This document shows positions 53,312 to 62,938 of a stretch of DNA of 64,000 bases, piece after piece. The notes beneath the pieces were generated by a model. That model worked only from the letters and a program-made list of their open reading frames with translations. It was not told the origin of the DNA and ran no database searches. The stretch's first letter is position 1. Every line of letters starts with the position of its first letter. The DNA comes from CAVRRZ01 sp963723745 (GTDB lineage: Bacteria; Actinomycetota; Actinomycetes; Mycobacteriales; Geodermatophilaceae): NCBI GenBank assembly GCA_963723745.1, contig CAVRRZ010000001.1:186001-250000 (forward strand), written 5' to 3'. The translations under genes were made by a program, and so were the position numbers.

Positions 53312-54379
53312 ATGACCCGACCCACCGGCTCGAGCAGCCACGGCACCCAGACCCGAGGCGCCGAGGCGCGCCTGCACGGCAACCGCGCCGCCGACGGCAG
53401 GCACGCCGGCGACCCGGCACCGGGCGACGACAAGATCAGCGGCAGGCGGGCCGACTACGCGCCCACGGGGGCCGATCCGAAGGCCACGACCGGCGGCACC
53501 TTCAAGCGCACGCTCAAGGAGTTCAGCGAGGACAACCTCACCGACTGGGCCGCCGCCCTCACCTACTACGGCGTCCTGGCTCTCTTCCCGGCCCTCGCCG
53601 CGCTGCTGTCGATCGTCGGCCTGCTGACCGACCCGCGGACGCTGACCGACGCCCTCACCGCGGTGCTGCCGTCCGACGCCGCCGACACCCTCGGACCGGT
53701 CATCGACCAGATCGCCGGCAGCAGCTCGGCCGCGGGCCTGGGGTTGATCATCGGTCTGGCCGCCGCCATCTGGTCCGCGTCGGGCTACGTGGGCGCCTTC
53801 ACCCGGGCGGCGAACGTCGTGTACGAGACCCCCGAAGGCCGCAAGGTCTGGAAGCTCAAGCCGCTCCAGCTGCTGATCACCCTGATCGGCGTGCTCTTCG
53901 CGGCCGTCATCGTCGCGCTGCTCGTGCTGAGCGGGCCCGTCGTCGACGCCATCGGGCAGGCCGTCGGCATCGGGGAGACCGGCCAGACGATCTGGAGCAT
54001 CGCCAAGTGGCCGGTCGTGCTCGTCCTGCTCGCGCTGATGATCGCCGTCCTCTACTACTCGACGCCGAACGTGCGGCTGCGCGGCTTCAGGTGGGTCAGC
54101 CCCGGCGCCGGCGTGGCGATCCTCGTCGCGATCGTCGCCTCGGCGGCGTTCGCGTTCTACGTGGCCAACTTCAGCAGCTACAACGCCACGTACGGAGCGC
54201 TGGCCGGCGTCGTGATCTTCCTGATCTGGTTCTGGCTGATCAACCTGTCACTGCTGTTCGGCATCGAGCTCGACGCCGAGATCGAGCGCACCAAGGAGCT
54301 CAAGGAGGGCGTGCCGCGGGCCGAGAAGGAGATCCAGCTCGACGCCCGCGCCGAGCCCAAGGACCAGCAGACCACCTGA
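53312..54379 (+). CDS. YihY/BrkB-family membrane protein
   Basis: 355 residues. A disordered basic N-terminus of about 75 residues, then the YihY core: FSEDNLTDWAAALTYYGVLALFPALAALLSIVGLL, LIIGLAAAIWSASGYVGAFTRAANVVYE, LQLLITLIGVLFAAVIVALLVL, VVLVLLALMIAVLYYSTPNV and LAGVVIFLIWFWLINLSLLFGIELDAEIER, a typical last span followed by an acidic tail. About six spans. Once called ribonuclease BN, the family has no firm function; envelope roles are suspected. ATG 53312 follows GGAGG. Confidence 0.9.
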   Translation: MTRPTGSSSHGTQTRGAEARLHGNRAADGRHAGDPAPGDDKISGRRADYAPTGADPKATTGGTFKRTLKEFSEDNLTDWAAALTYYGVLALFPALAALLSIVGLLTDPRTLTDALTAVLPSDAADTLGPVIDQIAGSSSAAGLGLIIGLAAAIWSASGYVGAFTRAANVVYETPEGRKVWKLKPLQLLITLIGVLFAAVIVALLVLSGPVVDAIGQAVGIGETGQTIWSIAKWPVVLVLLALMIAVLYYSTPNVRLRGFRWVSPGAGVAILVAIVASAAFAFYVANFSSYNATYGALAGVVIFLIWFWLINLSLLFGIELDAEIERTKELKEGVPRAEKEIQLDARAEPKDQQTT

Positions 54380-54426
54380 GCGGGTCCCGGGATTGGCGGA
54401 GGTCCACGGCAGGGTAGGGCGTGATC

Positions 54427-55608
54427 ATGAGCGCCCTCCCCGCCGTGACCTCGGACTTCTACGACCTCGAGGGCCTGCTCGTCGACGACGACCGGGCGCT
54501 GCTCCACCGGGTGCGGGCCTTCATGGACGAGCAGGTCGACCCGGTCATCAACGAGTACTGGACCAAGGGGCGGTTCCCCCGGCAGCTGATCCCCGGCCTG
54601 GCGGAGCTCGGCATCGCCGGCACCCCGTACGAGGGCCACGGCTGTCCCGGCCGGTCGTTCCTGACCGACGGCATGATCGCCATGGAGCTCTCCCGCGGCG
54701 ACCCCTCGGTGGCCACCTTCATGGGCGTCCACGGGGGGCTGGCGATGGGCACGATCCAGCTCTGCGGTGACGAGGAGCAGAAGGAACGCTGGCTGCCGCC
54801 CATGGCCCGGATGGAGCAGATCGGCGCGTTCGGGCTCACCGAGCCCGACTCCGGCTCCGACGTCGCCCGGGGCCTGCGGACGACGGCCCGCCGGGACGGC
54901 GACACCTGGATCCTCGACGGGCAGAAGAAGTGGATCGGCAACGGCAGCTTCGCCGACCTGGTCGTCATCTGGGCCCGCGACGTGGACACCGACCGCGTGC
55001 TGGGCTTCGTCGTCGAGACCCCGGCCGAGGGCTTCACCGCCGTCGACCTCGAGGACAAGATCGCGTTGCGGGCCGTGCAGAACGCGCTGATCACCCTCGA
55101 CGGCGTGCGGGTGCCCGAGGAGAACCGGCTGCACGAGGCCCACAGCTTCCGGGAGACGGCGAACGTGCTGCGCATGACTCGCGCCTCCGTCGCCTGGTCG
55201 GCGGTGGGCTGCGCCCGTGGCGCCTACGAGCACGCGCTCGCCTACGCCCGGGAGCGCGAGCAGTTCGGCCGGCCCATCGGCGGGTTCCAGCTCGTGCAGG
55301 ACCTGCTCGTGCGGATGCTCGGCAACATCACCGCGTCCGCCGCGATGTGCGCCCGCGTCTCGCAGCTGCAGGACGCCGACCGGATGACCGACGAGCACGC
55401 CTCCCTCGCCAAGGCCTTCTGCACCGTCCGGATGCGCGAGACCGTCGGCTGGGCGCGCGAGCTCATGGGCGGCAACGGCATCCTGCTCGACAACCACGTG
55501 GGCCGGTACGTCGCCGACGCCGAGGCGATCTACTCCTACGAGGGCACCCGCGAGGTGAACACCCTGATCGTCGGCCGGGCGATCACCGGTACCGGCGCGA
55601 TCGTCTGA
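54427..55608 (+). CDS. Acyl-CoA dehydrogenase (glutaryl-CoA dehydrogenase-like)
   Basis: About 393 residues. FAD/acyl-CoA motifs: GAFGLTEPDSGSDVARGLRTTARRDGDTWILDGQKKWIGNGSFADL, TRASVAWSAVGCARGAYEHALAYAREREQFGRPIGGFQLVQ, and ELMGGNGILLDNHVGRYVADAEAIYSYEGTREVN, where Glu of YEGT is the catalytic base. The layout matches the glutaryl-CoA dehydrogenase branch. It oxidises an acyl-CoA in the cytoplasm, passing electrons to ETF. A GTG six bases upstream (54421) is an alternative start. Confidence 0.9.
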   Translation: MSALPAVTSDFYDLEGLLVDDDRALLHRVRAFMDEQVDPVINEYWTKGRFPRQLIPGLAELGIAGTPYEGHGCPGRSFLTDGMIAMELSRGDPSVATFMGVHGGLAMGTIQLCGDEEQKERWLPPMARMEQIGAFGLTEPDSGSDVARGLRTTARRDGDTWILDGQKKWIGNGSFADLVVIWARDVDTDRVLGFVVETPAEGFTAVDLEDKIALRAVQNALITLDGVRVPEENRLHEAHSFRETANVLRMTRASVAWSAVGCARGAYEHALAYAREREQFGRPIGGFQLVQDLLVRMLGNITASAAMCARVSQLQDADRMTDEHASLAKAFCTVRMRETVGWARELMGGNGILLDNHVGRYVADAEAIYSYEGTREVNTLIVGRAITGTGAIV

Positions 55609-55617
55609 GGCCCGGGG

Positions 55618-56517
55618 TCAGGCGATGCCGGCCCACCAGCGGGCGGCGGCCTCGGCAGGGCTGAGCCCCTCGATCTCGACGACCTGGTTGAGCTGGATCA
55701 GGTCACCGGTCGTGAGGTGCTCGCTGACCCGCTCGAGGGCGCGCTCCAGCTCCGGCGTCAACACCGCCGTCCGCACCAGGGGGACGACGTTCTCGGGTGG
55801 CTGCAGCTCCCGGTCGTCGACCAGCAGAATGACCGAGGACACGGCCAGCCGGGCGTCGGTGGTCTCCAGCAGGCCGACGTCGATGTCGCCGGCGAGGAGC
55901 GCCTCCACCGTCGCCGCCCGCGAGGGCATGCTGCGCACGGCGCCGAACCGCAGTCCGTAGACGTCCTCCAGACCCTGCAGGCAGAACGGCCGGTCGGGGC
56001 ACTCGGGCGGCCCGCCGAACACCAGGTCGGGGGCGAGCGGGGCGAGGTCGGACAGCCGGCCCACGTCATTGCGGGCGGCGAAGGCCGCGGTGACGGCGAA
56101 GCCGTTCTGGTCCTCCGCCTGCGCCGGTGTCAGGACCGAGACGCGGCGGGCACCGAGGGTCAGCCGCAGCGCGGCGTGCAGCTCCGCGGGGGTGCGCTCC
56201 AGCCGCGTCCTCCCGGGCCGGGCGAACGCCGTCGCCGTCCCGACGTAGTCGACGACGACGTCGACGACGCCCTGCTGCAGCGCCGGGAAGACGACCTCGC
56301 GGGTGCCGATGCCGTGCTGCACGGACACGTCGACGCCGCTGCGCCGGGCCGCCTCGGCGTAGAGCTCGGCCAGGATCTGGTTCTCGGGGAAGTCGTAGGA
56401 GGCGAAGCGGACCGCCTCGTCCCCGCCCGGATCCGGCCGCGGGGACCCCTCCGAGCAGGCCGTGAGCAGGAAGAGCAGTGACAGCACCGCCGCGAGAACC
56501 ACCCGATCACCGCGCAC
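55618..56517 (-). CDS. Betaine/choline-type ABC substrate-binding lipoprotein (OsmF/ProX fold)
   Basis: 299 residues. Signal peptide VVLAAVLSLLFLLTACSEG with lipobox LTAC. The binding lobe motifs are FPENQILAELYAEAARRSG, VFPALQQGVVDVVVDYVGTATAF, PAQAEDQNGFAVTAAFAARNDV and LLETTDARLAVSSVILLVDD, which fit glycine betaine, choline or carnitine receptors. No permease or ATPase gene is adjacent, so its transporter is elsewhere. GTG 56515-56517 follows GGAGG. It converges with the acyl-CoA dehydrogenase gene by nine bases. Confidence 0.87.
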   Translation of the reverse strand: MRGDRVVLAAVLSLLFLLTACSEGSPRPDPGGDEAVRFASYDFPENQILAELYAEAARRSGVDVSVQHGIGTREVVFPALQQGVVDVVVDYVGTATAFARPGRTRLERTPAELHAALRLTLGARRVSVLTPAQAEDQNGFAVTAAFAARNDVGRLSDLAPLAPDLVFGGPPECPDRPFCLQGLEDVYGLRFGAVRSMPSRAATVEALLAGDIDVGLLETTDARLAVSSVILLVDDRELQPPENVVPLVRTAVLTPELERALERVSEHLTTGDLIQLNQVVEIEGLSPAEAAARWWAGIA

Positions 56518-56614
56518 GGGCCCCTCCTCCCGACCGCCGGGGCGGCAACGGTAACCGCGATCCGGGACGAAAGGGGATGGTCCGATCCCCTTCCGGGGGG
56601 AAGCATGCGCCGGT

Positions 56615-58346
56615 ATGGCGTCGCTCCCGCACGCACCGCCGTCCGGGGCCGTCCCCGTGGCGGCGCCCCCGGCCCCGCGCAGCCCCCCGCGACCGGAGCA
56701 ACCCGGCATCCACCGGGTGCGCCGGCGTCGCCGGCCGTCCGGCGAGCCACCGCCGCTCCCCCGGCACCTGCAGTCCTCGGGCCGGTGGTGGCTGGGCCTG
56801 GCCGGCCTGATCCTGCTGGCCTGGGTGATCGTGGTGGCGACCGGCAGCGTCGCGATCTTCGACGTCGTCGACACGCGGATCCTGCAGGCGCTCGAGGAGA
56901 CGCGCTCGCCCGGCCTCACGTCGGTCGTGGAGGTCCTGGGGGTACTGGCCAGCGCCCGCGCGCTGCACGTGCTGTGGCTGGCCAACCTGATCACGCTCAT
57001 CGTGGTCCGCCGGTGGCGGCACCTGTTCGTGTGGCTCGGCGTGGGGCTGCTCGTGGTCAACCTCGGCGCGACGATCGCACACACGCTCCAGCGACCGCGG
57101 CCCTACGAGGTCACGCCGATCGGTGACTGGACCGGCTTCGCGATGCCGTCGCTGCCGATGACGGTGCTCGCCACCTTCCTGGTCAGCACCGTCTACGCGC
57201 TGGTGCCGGCCGGCCGTCACCGCACCATCGGCAAGTGGACGGTCTGCGGGCTGTTGCTGCTCACCGCGGCGTCGCGGCTGTACCTGGCACAGGACTCACC
57301 CGACCGGCGTCCTCGCCGGGATCGTGCTCGGGGTCGCCGCCCCCCTGGCCGCCTTCCGGATGCTGACGCCCACCGCGGTCTACCCGGTGCGCTACCGGCG
57401 GGGACGCCCTGCGCACCTCGACGTGTCCGGCGAGCGCGGCGCGGCCATCATCCGGGCGCTGCAGGACCAGCTGGGCGTGATCGCGACCGCGGTCGAGCCG
57501 TTCGGGCTGGCCGGCTCCGGCGGCTCGACGCCCCTGAAGATCACGGTGAAGTCCGACACCGACGGCTGCGAGAGCTGCCTGTTCGGCAAGCTCTACGCCG
57601 CCACCCACGTGCGCTCCGACCGCTGGTACAAGCTGGGCCGCACCCTGCTCTACGGCCGCCTCGAGGACGAGAAGCCCTTCCACACCGTGCGGCGGCTGGT
57701 GCAGTACGAGGACTACGTCCTTCGGCTGTTCTGCGACGCCGGCCTGCCGGTGCCGCAGCCGATGGGCATCGTCGAGATCACCCCCGAGCGCGAGTACCTG
57801 CTGGTCACCGAGTTCATCGCCGGGGCACAGGAGGTCGGCGAGGCCGAGGTGGACGACGCGATCATCGACCAGGGGCTGACGGTGGTCCGCCGCATGTGGG
57901 ACGTCGGCATGGCCCACCGCGACATCAAGCCGGCGAACCTGCTGGTGCGCGACGGCACGCTGTACGTCATCGACTCGGCCTTCGCCGAGGTCCGCCCCAG
58001 CCCGTGGCGGCAGGCGGTCGACCTGGCCAACATGATGCTGGTCATGGCCCTGCGCACGGACGCCGAGCGGGTCTACCGCCGGGCGCGCCGCCAGTTCTCC
58101 GACGAGGAGATCGCCGAGGCGTTCGCGGCCACCCGCGGACTGACCATGCCCTCCCAGCTGCGCCGCATGCTGCGCCAGCAGGGGCGCGGCCTGCACCAGG
58201 ACTTCCTGCGGCTGCTGCCCTTCCGGCTGCCGCCGGTGCGCATCCAGCGGCTGAGCTGGCGCCGGGCGGGACTGACCGTCGTCACGATGGGAGGACTGAT
58301 CCTGGTCGTCGCCGTCTCCATCGACCTGCTGGGGGCCCCGCTGTGA
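56615..58346 (+). CDS. Membrane pseudo-PAP2 / protein-kinase-like fusion, one frameshift
   Basis: About 577 residues. A basic start, then spans WWLGLAGLILLAWVIVV, LHVLWLANLITLIVV, LFVWLGVGLLVVNLGATIA and three more form a PAP2-like domain (to about 255). PAP2 motifs are present in outline but catalytic residues are gone: RPRP without the Lys; PSLP for PSGH; SRLYLAQDSPTG for SRxxxxxHxxxD. A slip near 57293 is corrected. From about 270 a cytoplasmic kinase-like domain follows: FGKLYAATHVRSDRWYKLGR, YLLVTEFIAGAQEVG, catalytic loop MAHRDIKPANLLV and VIDSAFAEV (Asp for Mg). A last span (LTVVTMGGLILVVAVSIDLL) ends it. The next two genes overlap. Confidence 0.82.
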
Positions 58347-58933
58347 GCCGGCGCCGGCTGCTGCCGCCCCTGCTGGCCGCGGGGCTGCTGGCCGGCTGCG
58401 CGCAGTCCGTGGTCCTGGGGGAGGACGTGCTGGCCTGCGCCTCGGGTGGTGACGGCACCCCGGCCAACGGCGTCATCCTGATGGCCCAGTCGGTGCCGGG
58501 CGCCGAGTACGTCCCGTGCCTGGAGAACATGCCGCTGGGCTGGCACGTGGCCGACGTGCAGGCCGGCCGCGATCTCGCGCGGTTCTGGCTGGACTCCGAC
58601 CGCGACGGCGTGCGCGCCCTCGAGGTGCGGCTGACCGGCGAGTGCGACACGTCCGAGGCGACCGAGATCCCCAGCGACCGACCGGAGATGCGCCGGTTCG
58701 AGCGGGTCAGCCAGGTGGCGCCCCAGTACGTCGGCCGCCGTTCCTACGTCTTCGAGGGTGGCTGCATCGAGGTGGTCTTCCGGCTGGCCGGCCGCGACCG
58801 CACCGAACCGCTCGCCGTCGCCACCCAGGCGATCGGCTCCGTGCCGAGGGAGGAACTGCGCGACCGCGTGCGCGAGGAGACCGGCGGCCGGCTCGAGCTC
58901 GACCCCACGACGTCACCGGACGGCGAGCCGTGA
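58343..58933 (+). CDS. Lipoprotein of the kinase-flippase operon
   Basis: 196 residues from GTG 58343 (overlaps the preceding stop, GTGA). Lipobox LLAGCAQS (Cys at about 19). The mature part has six or so cysteines in a compact domain (VLACASGGDG, YVPCLENMPLGW, LTGECDTSE, EGGCIEVVFRLAG), with a WHVADVQAGRDLARFWLDSD core. No known domain. It probably sits on the outer face of the membrane and works with its membrane neighbours. Confidence 0.75.
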   Translation: MSRRRLLPPLLAAGLLAGCAQSVVLGEDVLACASGGDGTPANGVILMAQSVPGAEYVPCLENMPLGWHVADVQAGRDLARFWLDSDRDGVRALEVRLTGECDTSEATEIPSDRPEMRRFERVSQVAPQYVGRRSYVFEGGCIEVVFRLAGRDRTEPLAVATQAIGSVPREELRDRVREETGGRLELDPTTSPDGEP

Positions 58934-60039
58934 CCGGCCTGGAGCCGGGCGTCGAGGCACCTGTGGTCCCGCCGCGGCCCCGGCCCCCGACCTGGCGCCG
59001 GGCGATCGGGCCGCTGCTGTCGATCGCACTCGTCGTCGCGGTGTTCGTCTGGTTCCTGCCGAAGTTCACCAGCCTCTCGGACGTCTGGGGAGCGGTCCAG
59101 GCCATGAGCTGGGTGGAGCTCACGATCCTCGGGCTGGCCGCGCTGTGGAACCTGGTCACCTACCAGTTCGTGATGGTGGCGACGATGCCCGGGCTGACGC
59201 TGCGTCAGGCGACGGTCGAGACGCAGACGACGACCGCGGTGGCGAACACGGTGGTCGGGGGGTCGGCGATCGCCCTCGGACTGACGTACGCGATGGCGTC
59301 GTCGTGGGGCTTCTCCCGGTCCCGGACATCGGTGTGCCTTCTCGTGTCGGGGCTGTGGAACAACTTCGCCAAGCTCGCCCTGCCGGTCGTGGCCCTGATC
59401 CTGCTCGCGTTCTCGTCCACGCCGAGCCCCGGGCGCGTGCTGGCCGGCGTGGCCGGCCTCACCGGTCTCCTCGCCGCCGTCGTCCTGCTCGGGGCCCTGC
59501 TGCGCAGTCGGAGTGCCGCCGAGCGCATCGGCGCCGGGGCCGGCCGGGTCGCGTCCCTGGTGCTCCGGCCGTTCGGCCGGCCGCCGGTCGAGGGCTGGGA
59601 ACGGGCGACGACCAAGTTCCGCGACCGGACCGCCCTGCTGCTGCGCGCCCGCTGGCACTGGATCACGCTCGCCACCCTGGTCAGCCACCTCTCCCTCTTC
59701 CTGGTGCTGCTGCTGGCGCTCCGGTTCGTCGGGGTCGATGCCTCGGAGGTGAGCGTCGTCGAGGCGCTCGCCGTCTTCGCCTTCGCCCGGCTGCTCACCG
59801 CCGTGCCGTTCACCCCCGGCGGTCTGGGCATCATCGAACTGGCGATGATCACCGGGCTCGCGGCCGCGGGTGGGCCCAGGGCTGCCGTCGCCGCCGCCGT
59901 CCTGGTCTACCGGGCACTGACCTACGTGCTGCCGATCCCCATCGGCATCGGCACGTACCTGTTCTGGCGGCACAACCGGTCGTGGCGTCGGGCGCCGAAC
60001 ACCGCGCCCCGCACCGAACTGGTCCCCGAGTCCGTCTGA
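58930..60039 (+). CDS. LPG-synthase-type membrane flippase (UPF0104)
   Basis: 369 residues, about eight spans. The family motifs include WVELTILGLAALWNLVTYQFVMVATMPGLTLRQATVETQTTTAVANTVVGGSAIALGLTYAM at its centre (split here only for length), SGLWNNFAKLALPVVALILL, and the hallmark FARLLTAVPFTPGGLGIIELAMITGL. The domain is that of MprF N-termini and related lipid-linked substrate flippases. GTG 58930 overlaps the lipoprotein stop. With the kinase-like membrane protein this suggests moving or sensing a lipid-linked substrate. Confidence 0.87.
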   Translation: MTGLEPGVEAPVVPPRPRPPTWRRAIGPLLSIALVVAVFVWFLPKFTSLSDVWGAVQAMSWVELTILGLAALWNLVTYQFVMVATMPGLTLRQATVETQTTTAVANTVVGGSAIALGLTYAMASSWGFSRSRTSVCLLVSGLWNNFAKLALPVVALILLAFSSTPSPGRVLAGVAGLTGLLAAVVLLGALLRSRSAAERIGAGAGRVASLVLRPFGRPPVEGWERATTKFRDRTALLLRARWHWITLATLVSHLSLFLVLLLALRFVGVDASEVSVVEALAVFAFARLLTAVPFTPGGLGIIELAMITGLAAAGGPRAAVAAAVLVYRALTYVLPIPIGIGTYLFWRHNRSWRRAPNTAPRTELVPESV

Positions 60040-60166
60040 GGCCCTCCTCCGGCCGGCGACCGTCCCCCGGACGGGTGACCGGCTCTTGCGCCGGTTCAGC
60101 TTCGACCCCGCCGTGCCGACCTGACAGTGATCGGATCCGCAGACCCGACGACGAGGAGGTGGGACC

Positions 60167-61954
60167 GTGACCGGTACGTCGGGAACAGCCGTCCCCGCCG
60201 CCCGGCGCGTCGGGCTGCTGACGGCTGGGCTCGCGCTCACCGCCGTCGCGCTGCTGCTGACCGTCGTCCGCGACCTCCCGCCACCCGAGGCCCCGCTGGA
60301 GCTCCCCTGGCCGGCCTGGGTGGCGGCGTTCGCGCTCGCCGAGATGCTGGTCGTGCACGTGCAGCTCCAGCGCGACTCGCACTCCTTCTCGATCGGCGAC
60401 CTGATCTTGGTGGCAGGGCTCTACCTGCTGGAACCCGTCGCGCTGGTGCCCCTGTACGTCGGCGGCGCTGCCCTCGCCCTGGTCCTGCACCGCCGGCAGC
60501 GCGGGCTCAAGCTCGCGTTCAACACCGCCCAGTTCGCCCTCGCCGGCTGCCTCGCCGTCCTCGTGTTCGCCGCCGTCGGCCGCGGCACGGTGCTCGCCGG
60601 CGCCTGGGACTGGGTGGCGGCACTGGCCGCCGTCGCAGTTGCCACGGTCACCGCCGGGCTCTGCGTCTTCGCCGCGATGCGGCTGTCCGGCCAGCCGCTC
60701 GGGCTGGCCGAGCTGCCGCCGATGCTGGGGCTCTCGCTGCCCTTCGCGCTCGGCATCGCGTCGGTCGGACTGCTCGCCGCACACATCGCCGTGGAGAACG
60801 CGGCGCTGCTCGGACTGCTGGTCCTCCCGTCGGTGCTGCTCATCGGCGCCTACCGGGCCTACGCCCGCGCCCGCGAGCAGCAGCACAACCTGCGCCTCCT
60901 GCACGAGATCACCTCGCTGCTCTACAACAACGCCGATGCCCCCACGGCGCTGACCGACTTCCTCACCGCCGTCCGGGGCGCCTTCCGCGCCCAGGCGGCC
61001 GAGCTGGTGCTGCTCGGCGAGGGTGATGCGGTCGCGACGCTGAGCCGCAGCAAGGAGGGCGAGGAGCCGGTCGCGCTGCTGCCCGTCACGCACCCCGAGG
61101 ACGCCGAGCGGCTGCTGGCCGCGGCCGGGGAGGCAGGGCTGCTCGCCGCCCGCACCGGCACGGCGCAGGGCGCGGAGCTGGACCGCTACGCGCTGCGCCA
61201 CGGCCTGAAGGACGCGATGGTCGCCGTGCTCCGCACGGAGGAGAAGGTGCTCGGGCTGCTGCTGGTCTCCGGGCGGCTCGGCGACGTGGGCACCTTCGCC
61301 ACCAGCGACCTGACCCTGCTCGAGACCTTCGCCCGGCACGTGGCCACGTCGCTCGATCGCGGTCGCCTCGAGACCGACCTGCGCCGGATCATCGAGCTGC
61401 AGGAGGAACTGCGGCACCAGGCGATGCACGACCCGCTCACCGGGCTGCCCAACCGGACGCTGTTCCTCGACCGCACCCAGCACGACCTGCACCTGGCCGG
61501 CCGCAACGGTCAGTGGCCCGCCGTCCTGTACCTGGACCTCGACGGGTTCAAGCCGGTCAACGACACCTACGGTCACCAGGCCGGCGACCTGCTGCTCAAG
61601 GTCTTCGCGACGCGGCTGCACGAGTGCCTGCGCTCGGCCGACACCGCGGCCCGGCTCGGCGGCGACGAGTTCGCCGTCCTGCTGCACGGCCCCATCGACA
61701 CCGAGGGCATCGAGCAGGTGCTGGCCCGCATCCAGGACATGCTCGACGAGCCCGTGGCGCTCGGCGGCGGCCGCTCGGCGACCATCGGAGCCAGCATCGG
61801 TGTGGCGCCGTCCGGACCCGACACCGACATCGACGGCCTGATCCACCGTGCCGACCTGGCCATGTACACGGCCAAGCGCAGCGGCGGCCGCCGGCACGTC
61901 TACTACGACGACTCGCTGGAGACCGCCGAGGCTCCTGACGCCACCCGCCGCTGA
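60167..61954 (+). CDS. Membrane diguanylate cyclase (GAF-GGDEF)
   Basis: 595 residues. An N-terminal MASE-like region of about seven spans (to about 230), a GAF-like domain (LRLLHEITSLLYNNADAPTALTDFLTAV to LLETFARHVATSLDRGR, about 245-405), and a GGDEF domain: HDPLTGLPNRTLFLDR, AVLYLDLDGFKPVNDTYGHQAGD, active site RLGGDEFAVLL at about 500. RSAD lies five residues before GGDEF, an RxxD inhibitory site. No EAL domain. It makes c-di-GMP and is likely under product feedback. GTG 60167 follows GAGGAGG. This is the one visible source of c-di-GMP in the window, 56 kb from rsiG. Confidence 0.92.
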   Translation: MTGTSGTAVPAARRVGLLTAGLALTAVALLLTVVRDLPPPEAPLELPWPAWVAAFALAEMLVVHVQLQRDSHSFSIGDLILVAGLYLLEPVALVPLYVGGAALALVLHRRQRGLKLAFNTAQFALAGCLAVLVFAAVGRGTVLAGAWDWVAALAAVAVATVTAGLCVFAAMRLSGQPLGLAELPPMLGLSLPFALGIASVGLLAAHIAVENAALLGLLVLPSVLLIGAYRAYARAREQQHNLRLLHEITSLLYNNADAPTALTDFLTAVRGAFRAQAAELVLLGEGDAVATLSRSKEGEEPVALLPVTHPEDAERLLAAAGEAGLLAARTGTAQGAELDRYALRHGLKDAMVAVLRTEEKVLGLLLVSGRLGDVGTFATSDLTLLETFARHVATSLDRGRLETDLRRIIELQEELRHQAMHDPLTGLPNRTLFLDRTQHDLHLAGRNGQWPAVLYLDLDGFKPVNDTYGHQAGDLLLKVFATRLHECLRSADTAARLGGDEFAVLLHGPIDTEGIEQVLARIQDMLDEPVALGGGRSATIGASIGVAPSGPDTDIDGLIHRADLAMYTAKRSGGRRHVYYDDSLETAEAPDATRR

Positions 61955-61975
61955 CCCCGCGCCGAGATCGTCAGG

Positions 61976-62896
61976 TCAAGCGAGCAGGGCCGCCACCGCC
62001 GTGCGCTGCGGCTCGGGCAGCCCGTCCAGCCAGGCGGCGAGCGCCGAGATCCGGACGCCCTCGTTGGCCAGGTACACGTACCTCCCGTCGAGCGACACGT
62101 GCCGGCCCTGGGCGTCCTTCTCGATCACGCCGCGGTGGTGCAGCGCCACCAGGTCCCAGGTGACGCTGAAGACCGGTGATCCCGACGACCCCTCGAGCGT
62201 GTCGGCGGTGTAGTGCAGGAAGCCCTCCTGGAACAGCTCGCTCACCTTCGCCTCGAAGAGCACGACCTCCTTGCGGCGGCCGTCGGGATGCTGCACGAGG
62301 CACACCGGCTCGCCGACCGCGACCTTCGCGGGGTCCCGCTTGAGCTGCACCTGGCCGTACACCTCCCCGGCGGCCCGGCCGTCCTTCTGGGCGACCCGCA
62401 CCAGCGTGGTGTCCAGCTCGTCGAACGGGCTGGTGACGAAGAGGTCGTCGGGCGCGAGCTCCCAGACGTCGGCGGGCAGCTCGTTGCCGAGGGCGTCCAG
62501 TTCGTAGCCGAACTCGACCAGGCTCACCCGGGCCTTGTCGACGTCGGCGAGCACGTGGTGGTTGGTCATGAGGACGTCGGGCGCGACCAGGAAACCGGTG
62601 CCGCGGCCGAGCGCGGCCGGGCCGTCGGGGGTCGGCTGGCGCACGACGACCCGGGCGACGGCGTTTGCCCGGCGGCGTCCCAGTTCGAGGAAGCTGACCG
62701 GCAGGAAGTCGGTGGTCGCGCCGAGGACCGCCTCGAGGCCGAGTTGCCGCTGCTGCTCGATCGCGGCCAGCTGCTCGGGCGGCTCGGAGGTGCGGTCGGG
62801 CTCGGGTGCCTCGGGGTCGAGCCACATCGGCGGCTCCCCGTCCTGGGAGCCGTGCGACCGGGAGCCCATCCGAAGCGGACCTACCTGGGAGGTCAT
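61976..62896 (-). CDS. Trypsin-like serine protease, cytoplasmic form
   Basis: About 306 residues. The triad is His in VLMTNHHVLADV, Asp in FDELDTTLVRVAQ and Ser in TADTLEGSSGSPVFS. The first 60 residues (PPMWLDPEAPEPDRTSEPPEQLAAIEQQRQ) are charged and lack a signal peptide, so it probably acts in the cytoplasm or is fused into larger complexes elsewhere. A second start at about 62869 has a better ribosome site. Confidence 0.82.
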   Translation of the reverse strand: MTSQVGPLRMGSRSHGSQDGEPPMWLDPEAPEPDRTSEPPEQLAAIEQQRQLGLEAVLGATTDFLPVSFLELGRRRANAVARVVVRQPTPDGPAALGRGTGFLVAPDVLMTNHHVLADVDKARVSLVEFGYELDALGNELPADVWELAPDDLFVTSPFDELDTTLVRVAQKDGRAAGEVYGQVQLKRDPAKVAVGEPVCLVQHPDGRRKEVVLFEAKVSELFQEGFLHYTADTLEGSSGSPVFSVTWDLVALHHRGVIEKDAQGRHVSLDGRYVYLANEGVRISALAAWLDGLPEPQRTAVAALLA

Positions 62897-62938
62897 GGCG
62901 CGGGGATGCCGCCGTCGCGCGCCGTCAGCCGGGCCGGC

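Noticed and set aside
57261..58196. Minus-strand 311-codon frame over the kinase domain
   Set aside because: Antisense to a segment with HRDIKPAN and other kinase motifs; no independent support.
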